Below, piece by piece: positions 17,601 to 25,836 of a DNA stretch of 64,000 nt; within the stretch, counting starts at the first letter, position 1; each line of letters begins with the position of its first letter. The notes beneath the pieces were generated by a model that was given only the letters and a program-made list of their open reading frames with translations, did not search any database and was not told the origin of the DNA. Both the position numbers and the translations under genes were made by a program. Source of the DNA: Mixta calida (GTDB taxonomy: Bacteria; Pseudomonadota; Gammaproteobacteria; Enterobacterales; Enterobacteriaceae); contig NZ_CP026378.1 in NCBI RefSeq assembly GCF_002953215.1, positions 2,896,540-2,960,539 on the forward strand, in the 5' to 3' direction.

Positions 17601-18683
17601 ATGAACCAGAAATATATGATTTATATGTATCTGCTGAAGGCCAGAACCTTTATTGCGCTGCTGCTGGTTATCGCCTTCTTCAGCGTGATGGTGCCGAATT
17701 TTCTGACGCTCTCTAATCTGCTGATTATGACGCAGCATGTGGCGATCACCGCGCTGCTGGCTATCGGCATGACGTTAGTGATCCTGACGGGCGGCATCGA
17801 TCTGTCGGTCGGCGCGGTCGCCGGCATCTGCGGCATGGTGGCGGGCGCGCTGTTGACCAACGGCCTGCCGCTCTGGAACGGACAGATTATCTTTTTCAAC
17901 GTGCCGGAAGTGATCCTGTGGACCACGCTGTTCGGCGTGGCGGTCGGGCTGATTAACGGCGCGGTCATCACCCGCTTCGGCGTGGCGCCTTTTATCTGCA
18001 CGCTCGGCATGATGTACGTCGCCAGAGGCGCCGCGCTGCTGTTCAACAACGGCGGCACTTACGCCAATCTCAACGGCATCGATGCGCTGGGCAACACCGG
18101 TTTCGCCACGCTCGGTTCCGGCACTCTGCTCGGCATCTATTTTCCCATCTGGCTGATGCTCGCCTTCCTGCTGCTGGGCTTCTGGCTCACCACCAAAACA
18201 CCGCTTGGCCGCTATATCTACGCCATCGGCGGCAATGAATCCGCCGCGCGTCTTGCTGGCGTGCCGATCGTTAAGGTGAAAGTTTTCGTTTACGCCTTTT
18301 CGGGACTTTGCGCCGCGCTGGTGGGGCTGATCGTCGCTTCTCAGCTGCAAACCGCGCACCCCATGACCGGCAATATGTTTGAGATGGACGCCATTGGCGC
18401 CACCGTACTGGGCGGCACCGCGCTGGCCGGAGGACGCGGGCGCGTGTCGGGTTCAATCATCGGCGCCTTCGTGATTGTTTTCCTGGCCGACGGCATGGTG
18501 ATGATGGGCGTCAGCGATTTCTGGCAGATGGTGATTAAGGGCGTCGTCATCGTCACCGCCGTCGTGGTCGATCAGTTCCAGCAGCGTCTGCAAAACAAAG
18601 TGATCTTATTGCGCCGCCATGAGGTTCGCCAGGCGTCCAAAGAGCAAATGAATACGACCGCCAAATCAACCGTTTCGGGCTAG
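17601..18683 (+). CDS. Ribose-type (CUT2) sugar ABC transporter permease
   Basis: The 360-residue membrane protein has about 8-10 hydrophobic segments and the RbsC/XylH-family signatures: ILTGGIDLSVGAVAG near residues 53-68, the cytoplasmic coupling segment AIGGNESAARLAGVPIVKVK, and DAIGATVLGGTALAGGRGRV. It pairs with the ATPase encoded just upstream. A hydrophilic tail of about 30 residues ends the protein. The substrate is unknown; the two dehydrogenase genes behind it suggest a sugar alcohol or deoxy-sugar. Confidence 0.9.
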   Translation: MNQKYMIYMYLLKARTFIALLLVIAFFSVMVPNFLTLSNLLIMTQHVAITALLAIGMTLVILTGGIDLSVGAVAGICGMVAGALLTNGLPLWNGQIIFFNVPEVILWTTLFGVAVGLINGAVITRFGVAPFICTLGMMYVARGAALLFNNGGTYANLNGIDALGNTGFATLGSGTLLGIYFPIWLMLAFLLLGFWLTTKTPLGRYIYAIGGNESAARLAGVPIVKVKVFVYAFSGLCAALVGLIVASQLQTAHPMTGNMFEMDAIGATVLGGTALAGGRGRVSGSIIGAFVIVFLADGMVMMGVSDFWQMVIKGVVIVTAVVVDQFQQRLQNKVILLRRHEVRQASKEQMNTTAKSTVSG

Positions 18684-18733
18684 CGATTCATCCGCCCGGG
18701 CTCTCCCGCCGGGCGTCTATAAGGAGAGAACAG

Positions 18734-19531
18734 ATGCAAAGAGATTTCCATAACAGGACCGTCGTCATCACCGGCGCGTGCCGCGGCATCGGCGCCGGCA
18801 TCGCAGAGCGCTTCGCGCGCGACGGCGCCAGGCTGGTGATGGTGTCGAACTCAGAACGCGTAGAGGAGACGGCGGCGCAGCTGCGTCAGCGCTATCAGGC
18901 GGATATCCTCGCTTTACAGGCGGATGTCACCGATGAAGAACAGGTTCGCGCGCTCTATGAGCAGGCGGCCGCACGCTTCGGCACGATTGACGTGTCAATT
19001 CAGAACGCAGGCGTGATTACCATTGATTACTTTGACCGTATGCCGAAAGCGGATTTCGAAAAAGTGCTGGCGGTCAACACTACCGGCGTCTGGCTCTGCT
19101 GCCGTGAAGCCGCAAAGTATATGGTTAAACAGAATCAGGGTTGCCTGCTTAACACCTCTTCCGGTCAGGGGCGTCAGGGCTTTATTTACACTCCGCATTA
19201 CGCCGCCAGCAAAATGGGCGTGATCGGCATTACGCAGAGCCTGGCGCACGAACTCGCGCCGTGGAATATCACCGTCAACGCCTTCTGCCCCGGCATTATT
19301 GAAAGCGAAATGTGGGACTACAACGATCGCGTCTGGGGCGAGATTCTTAGCTCTGAACAGAAGCGCTACGGTAAAGGCGAGCTGATGGCGGAATGGGTTG
19401 AGGGCATCCCGCTGAAACGCGCGGGTAAACCTGAAGACGTCGCCGGTCTGGTCGCTTTTCTGGCGTCGGACGATGCGCGCTATATCACCGGACAAACCAT
19501 TAACGTTGACGGCGGCCTGATCATGTCATGA
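18734..19531 (+). CDS. Short-chain dehydrogenase/reductase 1 of the ABC operon
   Basis: The 265-residue classical SDR starts behind AAGGAGAGA. It has the cofactor motif TGACRGIGAG near residues 14-23, the QNAG variant of the NNAG motif, the catalytic S-x(n)-Y-x(3)-K set (SSGQGRQ, then HYAASKMG) and the ending TGQTINVDGGLIMS. NAD(P)-dependent oxidation of a polyol or sugar is the likely reaction. It lies about 50 bp after the permease, so it belongs to the transport operon. The sequence does not allow a named substrate. Confidence 0.85.
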   Translation: MQRDFHNRTVVITGACRGIGAGIAERFARDGARLVMVSNSERVEETAAQLRQRYQADILALQADVTDEEQVRALYEQAAARFGTIDVSIQNAGVITIDYFDRMPKADFEKVLAVNTTGVWLCCREAAKYMVKQNQGCLLNTSSGQGRQGFIYTPHYAASKMGVIGITQSLAHELAPWNITVNAFCPGIIESEMWDYNDRVWGEILSSEQKRYGKGELMAEWVEGIPLKRAGKPEDVAGLVAFLASDDARYITGQTINVDGGLIMS

Positions 19532-19570
19532 CGCATGACGGCTGATAACCTCTTGAGCGAGAGATCGACC

Positions 19571-20356
19571 ATGATAAAGAAAGATTTTGCGCAGCAGCTG
19601 TTCAGCCTGACCGGACGCGTTGCTTTTGTTACCGGCGCCGGAAGCGGCATCGGACAAACTATCGCTATCGCCCTGGCCAGCGCGGGCGCGAAAGTGGCCT
19701 GCTTCGATTTACGTCAGGATGGCGGGCTGGCTGAAACCGTGAAGCGTATTGAAGAGATAGAGGGCGACGCCTGCGCCTTTACCGGCGATGTACGCCAGCT
19801 GTCCGACTTGCGTGACGCCATCGCCACGGTAAAAGAACGCTATGGATGTCTCGACGTGGCGGTCAATGCTGCCGGCATCGCTAACGCCAATCCAGCGCTG
19901 GAAATGGAAAGCGAACAGTGGCAGCAGGTGATCGATATTAACCTGACCGGCGTCTGGAACGCCTGTAAAGCGGAGGCGGAACTGATGACGCAGTCGGGCG
20001 GCGGCTCGATTATCAATATCGCCTCCATGTCTGGCGTTATCGTCAATCGCGGGCTGGAACAGGCGCACTACAATTGCTCCAAAGCGGGCGTGATCCATTT
20101 ATCAAAAAGCCTGGCGATGGAGTGGGTAGATAAAAACATTCGCGTTAACAGCATCAGCCCAGGCTATACGGCGACGCCGATGAATACGCGTCCTGAAATG
20201 GTGCATCAGACGCAGGCCTTTGAAAGCCAGACGCCGATGCAACGCATGGCGCGCGTGGACGAGATGGCAGGTCCCGCGCTGTTTCTCGCCAGCGACGCGG
20301 CCTCATTTTGCACCGGCGTGGATCTGCTGGTCGACGGCGGCTTCGTCTGCTGGTAA
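19571..20356 (+). CDS. Short-chain dehydrogenase/reductase 2 of the ABC operon
   Basis: The 261-residue SDR shows TGAGSGIGQTIAIALA, NAAGIANANPALE, a catalytic SMSG then HYNCSKAG, and a CTGVDLLVDGGFVCW ending typical of polyol or sugar dehydrogenases of this family. I chose the ATG at 19571, which follows GAGCGAGAGA; an ATG at 19535, four bases after the previous stop, would add 12 residues. Two different SDRs in a row suggest successive oxidation and reduction of one imported substrate, as in polyol pathways. No kinase accompanies them, although one could have been lost in the deletion upstream. Confidence 0.83.
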   Translation: MIKKDFAQQLFSLTGRVAFVTGAGSGIGQTIAIALASAGAKVACFDLRQDGGLAETVKRIEEIEGDACAFTGDVRQLSDLRDAIATVKERYGCLDVAVNAAGIANANPALEMESEQWQQVIDINLTGVWNACKAEAELMTQSGGGSIINIASMSGVIVNRGLEQAHYNCSKAGVIHLSKSLAMEWVDKNIRVNSISPGYTATPMNTRPEMVHQTQAFESQTPMQRMARVDEMAGPALFLASDAASFCTGVDLLVDGGFVCW

Positions 20357-20393
20357 CAGCGCGGAAAGCGCTCAACGCGAGCGCATACCCATG

Positions 20394-20423
20394 AAAAAGG
20401 CCGCAGCGGAACAGGCTGCGGCC
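20394..20423 (-). terminator. Rho-independent terminator downstream of mltB
   Basis: On the minus strand a perfect 8-bp stem (GGCCGCAG / CTGCGGCC) is followed by TTTTT (20394-20398). It lies about 108 bp past the mltB stop. The rest of the 174-bp gap between the SDR gene and mltB shows nothing else. Confidence 0.75.
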
Positions 20424-20530
20424 ATAATGAAACGCTGAGAAAGACGCCAGGTTTATGGCTCGCGGAGCCGTTTTCGTGGGTAAATCAGGCCAGCTGTAAA
20501 CGGCCCTGCGCAGCGTCTTCTTAACCTCTG

Positions 20531-21610
20531 TTATCGCGCCAGCCCTACCGCTTCGCCCAGCTGCCAGACCGCCATCGCATAGTGGTTACTGTGGTTATAG
20601 CGGGTGATCACGTAGAAGTTAGGCAGCCCGTACCAGTACTGATAAGACTTGCCCATATCGAAGCGCAGCAGGCTGACCTGCGGATTGCCGTTGATCGGCG
20701 CCTGAGGACGCAATCCCGCCGCGGCCAGATTTGCGAGGCTGTAACGGGTTTTAAAGCCGGTTTCCAGGCCAGGCGCCTGTCCGCTGGCCGGTATGGCGAC
20801 CGTTTCGCCCGCCTGCCAGCCGTGCTGTTTGAAATAGTTCGCCACGCTGCCGATGGCGTCGACCGGGTCCCAAAGGTTAGTGTGGCCGTCGCCGTTGAAA
20901 TCCACCGCGTAGAGCTTTTCCGATGAGGGCATAAACTGGCCGTAACCCATCGCGCCCGCGTAGGAGCCGCGTAAATCCAGCGGATCGTCGCCCTCTTTAC
21001 GCGCCATCAATAGAAAGGTTTCCAGCTCGCTGGTGAAATATTCCGCGCGACGTGGATAGGCGAAAGAGAGCGTCGCCAGCGCGTCGATAATACGGGTTTT
21101 GCCCATTACGCGGCCCCAGCGGGTTTCCACGCCGATAATGCCGACAATGATTTCGGGCGGCACGCCATATTCGCGCTGCGCGCGCTGGAGCGCATCCTGA
21201 TACTGGTTCCAGAACGCCACGCCTTTTTGCACGTTGTCCGGCGTAATGAACTTATTGCGATAGCGAATCCAGGCGCCGTTAGGCCCCGTTGGTCCCTGAT
21301 AGCTGGGGGTCGGCGCCTGGCGATCCATCAGGCGCAGCACCCAGTCGAGACGTTTGGTTTGCGCCAGCACGCTGTGCAGCTGCTGACGGTTGAAGCCATG
21401 CTCCTGCACCATTTTATCGATAAAGCGCTCCGCCGCCGGATTACCGGAGAAGTCGCCGCTCAGCGGCTGGATCTCATGGCTGGGCTTGAGTAAAAAGCCG
21501 CCGTCGCCCAGAAACGGGTTGCCGGTCTGCGTTGGCGGTGGGGAGGAAGGTTTGCTGCTACAGGCAGCCAGTAATACAATCAGCGGTAAGAGGATGCCAG
21601 GATGACGCAT
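20531..21610 (-). CDS. mltB: Membrane-bound lytic murein transglycosylase B
   Basis: The 359-residue lipoprotein has a signal peptide with lipobox LLAAC (Cys17 lipidated) and a soluble lytic transglycosylase domain. The catalytic glutamate is Glu162 in the GVETRWGR motif, the same number as in E. coli MltB, followed by SYAGAMGYGQFMPSS and an EF-hand-like DFNGDGHTNLWD calcium loop. It cleaves peptidoglycan glycan strands with 1,6-anhydro-muropeptide formation at the outer membrane. In E. coli mltB lies beside the srl operon, so its place here beside a sugar ABC operon is a local rearrangement. Confidence 0.95.
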   Translation of the reverse strand: MRHPGILLPLIVLLAACSSKPSSPPPTQTGNPFLGDGGFLLKPSHEIQPLSGDFSGNPAAERFIDKMVQEHGFNRQQLHSVLAQTKRLDWVLRLMDRQAPTPSYQGPTGPNGAWIRYRNKFITPDNVQKGVAFWNQYQDALQRAQREYGVPPEIIVGIIGVETRWGRVMGKTRIIDALATLSFAYPRRAEYFTSELETFLLMARKEGDDPLDLRGSYAGAMGYGQFMPSSEKLYAVDFNGDGHTNLWDPVDAIGSVANYFKQHGWQAGETVAIPASGQAPGLETGFKTRYSLANLAAAGLRPQAPINGNPQVSLLRFDMGKSYQYWYGLPNFYVITRYNHSNHYAMAVWQLGEAVGLAR

Positions 21611-21716
21611 TGAAAGTCCATATAATCAGCGATGAAAAAGAATAATGGTAAGCAGGGATCTGCGTCAGGTAAAAGAAAATTCCTGGTTTCCGAAAAATAT
21701 TTTTCCACTGGTTGAA

Positions 21717-21734
21717 GCGGCGCCGAAGCGCCGC
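21717..21734 (-). terminator. UUCG-loop hairpin after the small lipoprotein gene
   Basis: On the minus strand GCGGCGC-TTCG-GCGCCGC forms a 7-bp GC stem closed by a very stable UUCG tetraloop, 38 bp past the stop of the gene at 21772-22017. Only two T residues follow, so it may stabilise the mRNA end rather than terminate efficiently. Confidence 0.5.
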
Positions 21735-21771
21735 CGGATAACAGCACGCATTTTACTGTCGTGCTGGCGCT

Positions 21772-22017
21772 TTAGGGCTTTTTGGCGTTGTTTTGCCGAA
21801 AAAGCGTCCACTCTTCAACCCGTGTGCCGTCAGGCAAATGACAGTAACCGATTACACCCTCGGGACTCTTTTCCATTTCCACTTTTCCGCCCTGCTGCAC
21901 GCAGTAAACGGAAGCCGGGTTAGGCGTGCCGATTTTTTGCGGGGCGGCCGGGCGCGAAGCATGACCGCCGCAGCCGGCAAGCAGCATTACCGCTAAAGAC
22001 ATCAGGCTCTTTTTCAT
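21772..22017 (-). CDS. Small DUF333-family lipoprotein
   Basis: The 81-residue protein has a short signal peptide with lipobox LLAGC (Cys at about 16) and a DUF333 domain with the conserved NPASVYCVQQGGKVE and GYCHLPDGTRVEEWTLFR segments, including the two cysteines. Members are often annotated as putative hemolysin or YoaF-like outer-membrane lipoproteins; no biochemical role is established. It lies 59 bp downstream of the ecotin gene on the same strand and could be co-transcribed with it. Confidence 0.8.
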   Translation of the reverse strand: MKKSLMSLAVMLLAGCGGHASRPAAPQKIGTPNPASVYCVQQGGKVEMEKSPEGVIGYCHLPDGTRVEEWTLFRQNNAKKP

Positions 22018-22076
22018 CTTCTCTCCTCGTTATATCCATGCCGCGCCGCCGACCAATGGACGACGCGGCGAACCTG

Positions 22077-22574
22077 TTACTGTTTCACAGCGTCGGCGAT
22101 GGCGGGATCGGCCTGCCAGAGACGGTATTTCACCTCAACGTCAGCAGGCGTATACACCACGATCGGCAGCTTGCTGTTATAACGCAGCAGACCTTGCTGA
22201 AGATTAGCAGCGATAAATTCACGATGTTTGCGCTTATCCGCGCACATCATCTGCGTTGATGCAGGCGGCGTGAGACGCTTAACCACCAGATAGTCATATC
22301 CCCAGCCTTCCAGCGTGCGCTGCTCGGTTTCCGCGCCCAGCATTACCCGGTTGCAGTCTCGCTCCAGCGTTTTGCCTATCAGCAGCTCCACTTTATAGCG
22401 CTCTTCATTCTGCTGGGGCGGCAGATAAATCACCTGCCTGATCTGTCCTTTCTCCGCAGCCGGATAAGGCGCCACGCTTTCCAGTTTCGCATGCGGTCCC
22501 GCATCGGATTTAGCTCCGGCCCATGCCGAAGAGGCGATAAATAACGCGCTAAGCGCAATAGCAATATTTTTCAT
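22077..22574 (-). CDS. eco: Ecotin, periplasmic serine protease inhibitor
   Basis: The 165-residue protein starts with signal peptide MKNIAIALSALFIASSAWA. The mature part has the ecotin hallmarks: APYPAAEKGQIRQVIYLP, KVELLIGKTLERDCN, TLEGWGYDYLVV and LRYNSKLPIVVYTPADVEVKYR. Ecotin dimers block trypsin-fold proteases, including host enzymes. The reactive loop reads S-T-Q-M-M-C where E. coli ecotin has S-T-M-M-A-C. Aligned on the disulfide cysteine, the P1 residue would be Gln rather than Met. The gene runs toward a DUF333 lipoprotein gene. Confidence 0.95.
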   Translation of the reverse strand: MKNIAIALSALFIASSAWAGAKSDAGPHAKLESVAPYPAAEKGQIRQVIYLPPQQNEERYKVELLIGKTLERDCNRVMLGAETEQRTLEGWGYDYLVVKRLTPPASTQMMCADKRKHREFIAANLQQGLLRYNSKLPIVVYTPADVEVKYRLWQADPAIADAVKQ

Positions 22575-22733
22575 CTCTGTTCCCGAGTGTTTTTAAACTA
22601 ATCGTCCAATCCACAACAGGATAACTTTATTTTATGCTCAAAATAAACAGTAAAATCGGATAAAAAAGCCTCCCTCTGACGTTACCGATTTTCTGGCTGG
22701 ATCACGCCTGAGACCGTTACATCCCAGATAAAG

Positions 22734-22749
22734 CGCGATCTGCATCACA
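22734..22749 (+). promoter_or_regulatory. Putative CRP site of araE
   Basis: CGCGA (22734-22738), six bases, then an exact TCACA (22745-22749) gives 8 of 10 core matches to the CRP consensus. It lies 15 bp before the AraC half-site, the arrangement expected for a catabolite-controlled arabinose promoter. Confidence 0.55.
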
Positions 22750-22763
22750 AAACCTCAGGCAGC

Positions 22764-22779
22764 AGCAGGAATATCCATC
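22764..22779 (+). promoter_or_regulatory. AraC half-site upstream of araE
   Basis: The sequence AGC-N7-TCCATC differs from the AraC half-site consensus AGC-N7-TCCATA only at the last base. It lies about 85 bp before the araE ATG and next to a CRP-like site. A second half-site 21 bp downstream was not evident. Confidence 0.6.
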
Positions 22780-22864
22780 TCTATGGACCATTTAACATCA
22801 CGCCCGCCCCAGAGAATTCTGTATGTTGCCGTATGATGCAGCATTCTCATCCTGGAGCCGTAAA

Positions 22865-24283
22865 ATGTCTTATGTTAACAACAGCTTAGATATTGCCGAT
22901 ACGCACAGACGCAAGGTGCGTCGTATGAATCTGTTTATCTCTTTTTCCGCCGCGCTGGCTGGCCTGCTGTTCGGGCTGGATATCGGCGTGATTTCAGGCG
23001 CGCTGCCCTTTATTACCCACCATTTTTCCCTTACCAGCCATCAGCAGGAGTGGGTAGTGAGCAGCATGATGCTCGGCGCGGCGCTGGGCGCGCTCTGCAA
23101 CGGCTGGGTCTCCTCGCGCCTGGGCCGCAAATACAGCCTGATGGCGGGCGCGATCCTGTTTATTCTCGGCTCGCTCGGTTCGGCGTTCGCCAATAGCCTG
23201 GAGGTGCTGCTGGCGGCGCGCGTGGTACTGGGCGTCGCGGTCGGTATCGCCTCCTATACCGCCCCGCTCTACCTTTCTGAAATGGCGAGCGAAAATATTC
23301 GCGGCAGAATGATCAGCATGTACCAGCTAATGATCACTTTCGGCATCCTGCTGGCCTTTCTCTCTGACACCGCGCTGAGCTATAGCGGCAACTGGCGCGC
23401 CATGCTCGGCGTGCTGGCGCTGCCGGCTGTGGTACTGTTCGCCATGGTGATCTTCCTGCCCAACAGCCCGCGCTGGCTGGCGGCAAAGGGACTGCATATC
23501 GAAGCGGAAGAGGTGTTGCGCATGCTGCGCGATACGTCGGATAAAGCGCGCGAGGAGCTGAATGAGATTCGTCAGAGCCTGCAAATGAAACAGGGCGGCT
23601 GGACGCTGTTCCGCCGCAACGGCAACGTGCGACGCGCGGTGTTCCTCGGCATGCTGTTGCAGGCGATGCAGCAATTTACCGGCATGAACATCATTATGTA
23701 CTACGCGCCGCAGATCTTTAAAATGGCGGGCTTCAGCAATACCCAGCAGCAGATGATGGCGACAGTGGTGGTCGGCCTGACCTTTATGCTGGCGACGCTG
23801 ATTGCGGTATTTACCGTTGATAAAGCAGGCCGCAAGCCGGTGCTGAAAATCGGCTTTACTGTGATGGCGTTCGCCACGCTGGTGCTCGGCTACTGCCTGA
23901 TGCAGGCGGGCCGGGGCGAGATCACTACTGGCCTTTCCTGGCTTTCGGTCGGCATGACGATGATGTGCATCGCCGGTTACGCCATGAGCGCTGCGCCGGT
24001 GGTCTGGATCCTCTGTTCGGAAATTCAGCCGCTGAAATGCCGCGATTTCGGCATCACCTGCTCGACCACCACCAACTGGATCGCCAATATGATTATCGGC
24101 GCGACCTTCCTGACGCTGCTGGACACCATCGGCGCGGCGGGCACTTTCTGGCTCTATACCGGCTTTAATTTGGCGTTTGTGGTCATTACCTTCTGGCTTA
24201 TCCCGGAAACTAAAAACGTGACGCTGGAGCATATCGAGAAGAACCTGATGTCGGGCAAGAAGCTGCGCGACCTGGGGCAATAA
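22865..24283 (+). CDS. araE: L-arabinose:proton symporter AraE
   Basis: The 472-residue MFS sugar porter has the exact length of E. coli AraE and long stretches that match it, such as [52 protein letters not shown] and [19 protein letters not shown]. It has 12 predicted membrane segments with the family motifs R-x-G-R-K, PESPRWL-type (here LPNSPRWLA) and [10 protein letters not shown] chose ATG 22865 (MSYVNNSLD), which aligns with the family; the ATG at 22823 adds 14 odd residues. CRP and AraC sites upstream support arabinose induction. The ara catabolic genes are not in the window. Confidence 0.95.
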   Translation: MSYVNNSLDIADTHRRKVRRMNLFISFSAALAGLLFGLDIGVISGALPFITHHFSLTSHQQEWVVSSMMLGAALGALCNGWVSSRLGRKYSLMAGAILFILGSLGSAFANSLEVLLAARVVLGVAVGIASYTAPLYLSEMASENIRGRMISMYQLMITFGILLAFLSDTALSYSGNWRAMLGVLALPAVVLFAMVIFLPNSPRWLAAKGLHIEAEEVLRMLRDTSDKAREELNEIRQSLQMKQGGWTLFRRNGNVRRAVFLGMLLQAMQQFTGMNIIMYYAPQIFKMAGFSNTQQQMMATVVVGLTFMLATLIAVFTVDKAGRKPVLKIGFTVMAFATLVLGYCLMQAGRGEITTGLSWLSVGMTMMCIAGYAMSAAPVVWILCSEIQPLKCRDFGITCSTTTNWIANMIIGATFLTLLDTIGAAGTFWLYTGFNLAFVVITFWLIPETKNVTLEHIEKNLMSGKKLRDLGQ

Positions 24284-24287
24284 TCCC

Positions 24288-24328
24288 GTGCGCTTCCTTA
24301 AAGGATGATAAGGAAGTGCGCCTTTCCC
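24288..24328 (+). terminator. Rho-independent terminator of araE
   Basis: A 13-bp stem (24288-24300 with 24309-24321, allowing two G-U pairs) starts 4 bp after the araE stop and is followed by CTTTCCC. The remaining 340 bp up to torY show no open frame I can support. Confidence 0.7.
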
Positions 24329-24565
24329 TCCTGCCAGGCGGCGCCCTCTCAGGGGTTGCCGTGGTTTCCCTTATCGCTGTAGCATCCTTTAGTATGTTGT
24401 AACTACTTATGTCGCTGTCCGCAGCGATGGCTACCCGCGCCCTCTTACCGCCTGCGCCGCGTATCTCTGTTATATCCATGCCTCACCGCGCCCCTGTGCC
24501 ACACCGTTGCATAACCCCGTCAGCGTCACGCTTATGCTTTTCATCGGTCCTAAACCCCTTCTTTT

Positions 24566-24579
24566 TTGATACCGCACAA
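24566..24579 (+). promoter_or_regulatory. Possible FNR-like site before torY
   Basis: TTGAT-N4-CACAA resembles the FNR consensus TTGAT-N4-ATCAA (8 of 10), about 95 bp before torY, whose product acts in anaerobic respiration. It is a weak single-site match and could be chance. No TorR-box direct repeats were recognised. Confidence 0.25.
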
Positions 24580-24669
24580 TCCTGAGTTACCCATTTAGAG
24601 GTATACAGAACTGCTTTTTTGAACGGGTCCGATGAGCCGTTGCGATAATAACGATAACCAGGAGGTTAC

Positions 24670-25836
24670 ATGGCGAGGAAAAGGCGCCTTTTGAGCATGT
24701 CGTGGCTGAAAGGCTGGCCGGTGCTGGGGGTGATGTTACTGGGGGCGATAGCGGGCGTGGCGCTGTTTGCCGGCGGCGTCACGCTGATGCATAAAACCAG
24801 CGACAGCGAATTTTGTGTTTCATGCCACAGCATGCAGCGCCCGCTGGCGGAATATCAGGGCAGCATCCACTTTCAGAATTCGAAGGGCATCCGCGCAGAG
24901 TGCGCCGACTGCCACGTACCGCCGCAGCCGGTAGACTATCTGTTGACCAAGGCGGGCGCGCTGAAAGATGTGGTCGGCGAAATCAGCGGTAAAATCAACA
25001 GCGAAGAGAAATATAACGCCCATAAGCTGGAGATGGCGGAATCGGTGTGGAAAACCATGAAGGCCAATGACTCCGCCACCTGCCGTAGCTGCCACAGCTT
25101 CGAGGCGATGGATACGCTGGCGCAGCGTCCCGAAGCGCGCAAAGCGCATCCAACGGCGATGCGCGAAGGGCAAACCTGTATCGACTGTCATCGCGGCGTG
25201 GCGCATATCCTGCCCGACATGAGCGACAGTAACGCCAGCGGCGCGGCGCAGCTGCTGGCCGCCGCCGCCCATGCATCGGACAAGGCGAGCACGCTCTACG
25301 CCGTCGCCACGCAGCCCTTTAGACTGGCGCAGAACGGCACGGAATCCGACGGCACGCTGTTCCCTTCGACCAAAGTCACCATTCTGCAACGCGACGGCGA
25401 TCAATTGCAGGCGCGGCTGGACGGCTGGCGACAGCAGGATGTGCCGGGCGCGATCTACGCCGCGCCGGGCAAACGCATCATGAGCGCCGTGCTGGACGAC
25501 GCGGCGGCAAAACAGGTTGAGGTGAACGGCGGGAAAACCGACGGCGAAACCGGGCAACGCTGGGATCGGGTGTCGCTGACGCTCTGGCTGCCGACAAAAA
25601 TCCTGATCGACGATCAACAGAAAATCTGGCAGTACGCCGCCGGACTGATGTCGGCCAACTGTACCGGCTGTCACGGCCTGACCGCGCTGGATCACTTCAC
25701 CGCCAATCAGTGGATCGGCGTAATGAAAGGCATGGCGCCGCGCACCTCGCTGAATGAAGAACAGCTGCGCCTGCTGACGCAGTATGCGCAAAAGCACGCC
25801 AGCGACAGCATTAACCCACAGGGAAGCGAACAATGA
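24670..25836 (+). CDS. torY: Pentahaem c-type cytochrome TorY
   Basis: The 388-residue NapC/NirT-family quinol dehydrogenase has one N-terminal membrane anchor (about residues 17-40) and five CxxCH haem motifs: CVSCH (49-53), CADCH (78-82), CRSCH (138-142), CIDCH (170-174) and CTGCH (about 331-335). Four haems in the N-terminal domain and one in the C-terminal domain is the TorC/TorY plan. Segments such as HKTSDSEFC, EYQGSIHF and ATCRSCHSFEAMD are closer to TorY than TorC. It passes electrons from menaquinol to the periplasmic reductase TorZ, whose gene overlaps it by four bases (ATGA). AGGAGG precedes the ATG. Confidence 0.9.
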   Translation: MARKRRLLSMSWLKGWPVLGVMLLGAIAGVALFAGGVTLMHKTSDSEFCVSCHSMQRPLAEYQGSIHFQNSKGIRAECADCHVPPQPVDYLLTKAGALKDVVGEISGKINSEEKYNAHKLEMAESVWKTMKANDSATCRSCHSFEAMDTLAQRPEARKAHPTAMREGQTCIDCHRGVAHILPDMSDSNASGAAQLLAAAAHASDKASTLYAVATQPFRLAQNGTESDGTLFPSTKVTILQRDGDQLQARLDGWRQQDVPGAIYAAPGKRIMSAVLDDAAAKQVEVNGGKTDGETGQRWDRVSLTLWLPTKILIDDQQKIWQYAAGLMSANCTGCHGLTALDHFTANQWIGVMKGMAPRTSLNEEQLRLLTQYAQKHASDSINPQGSEQ

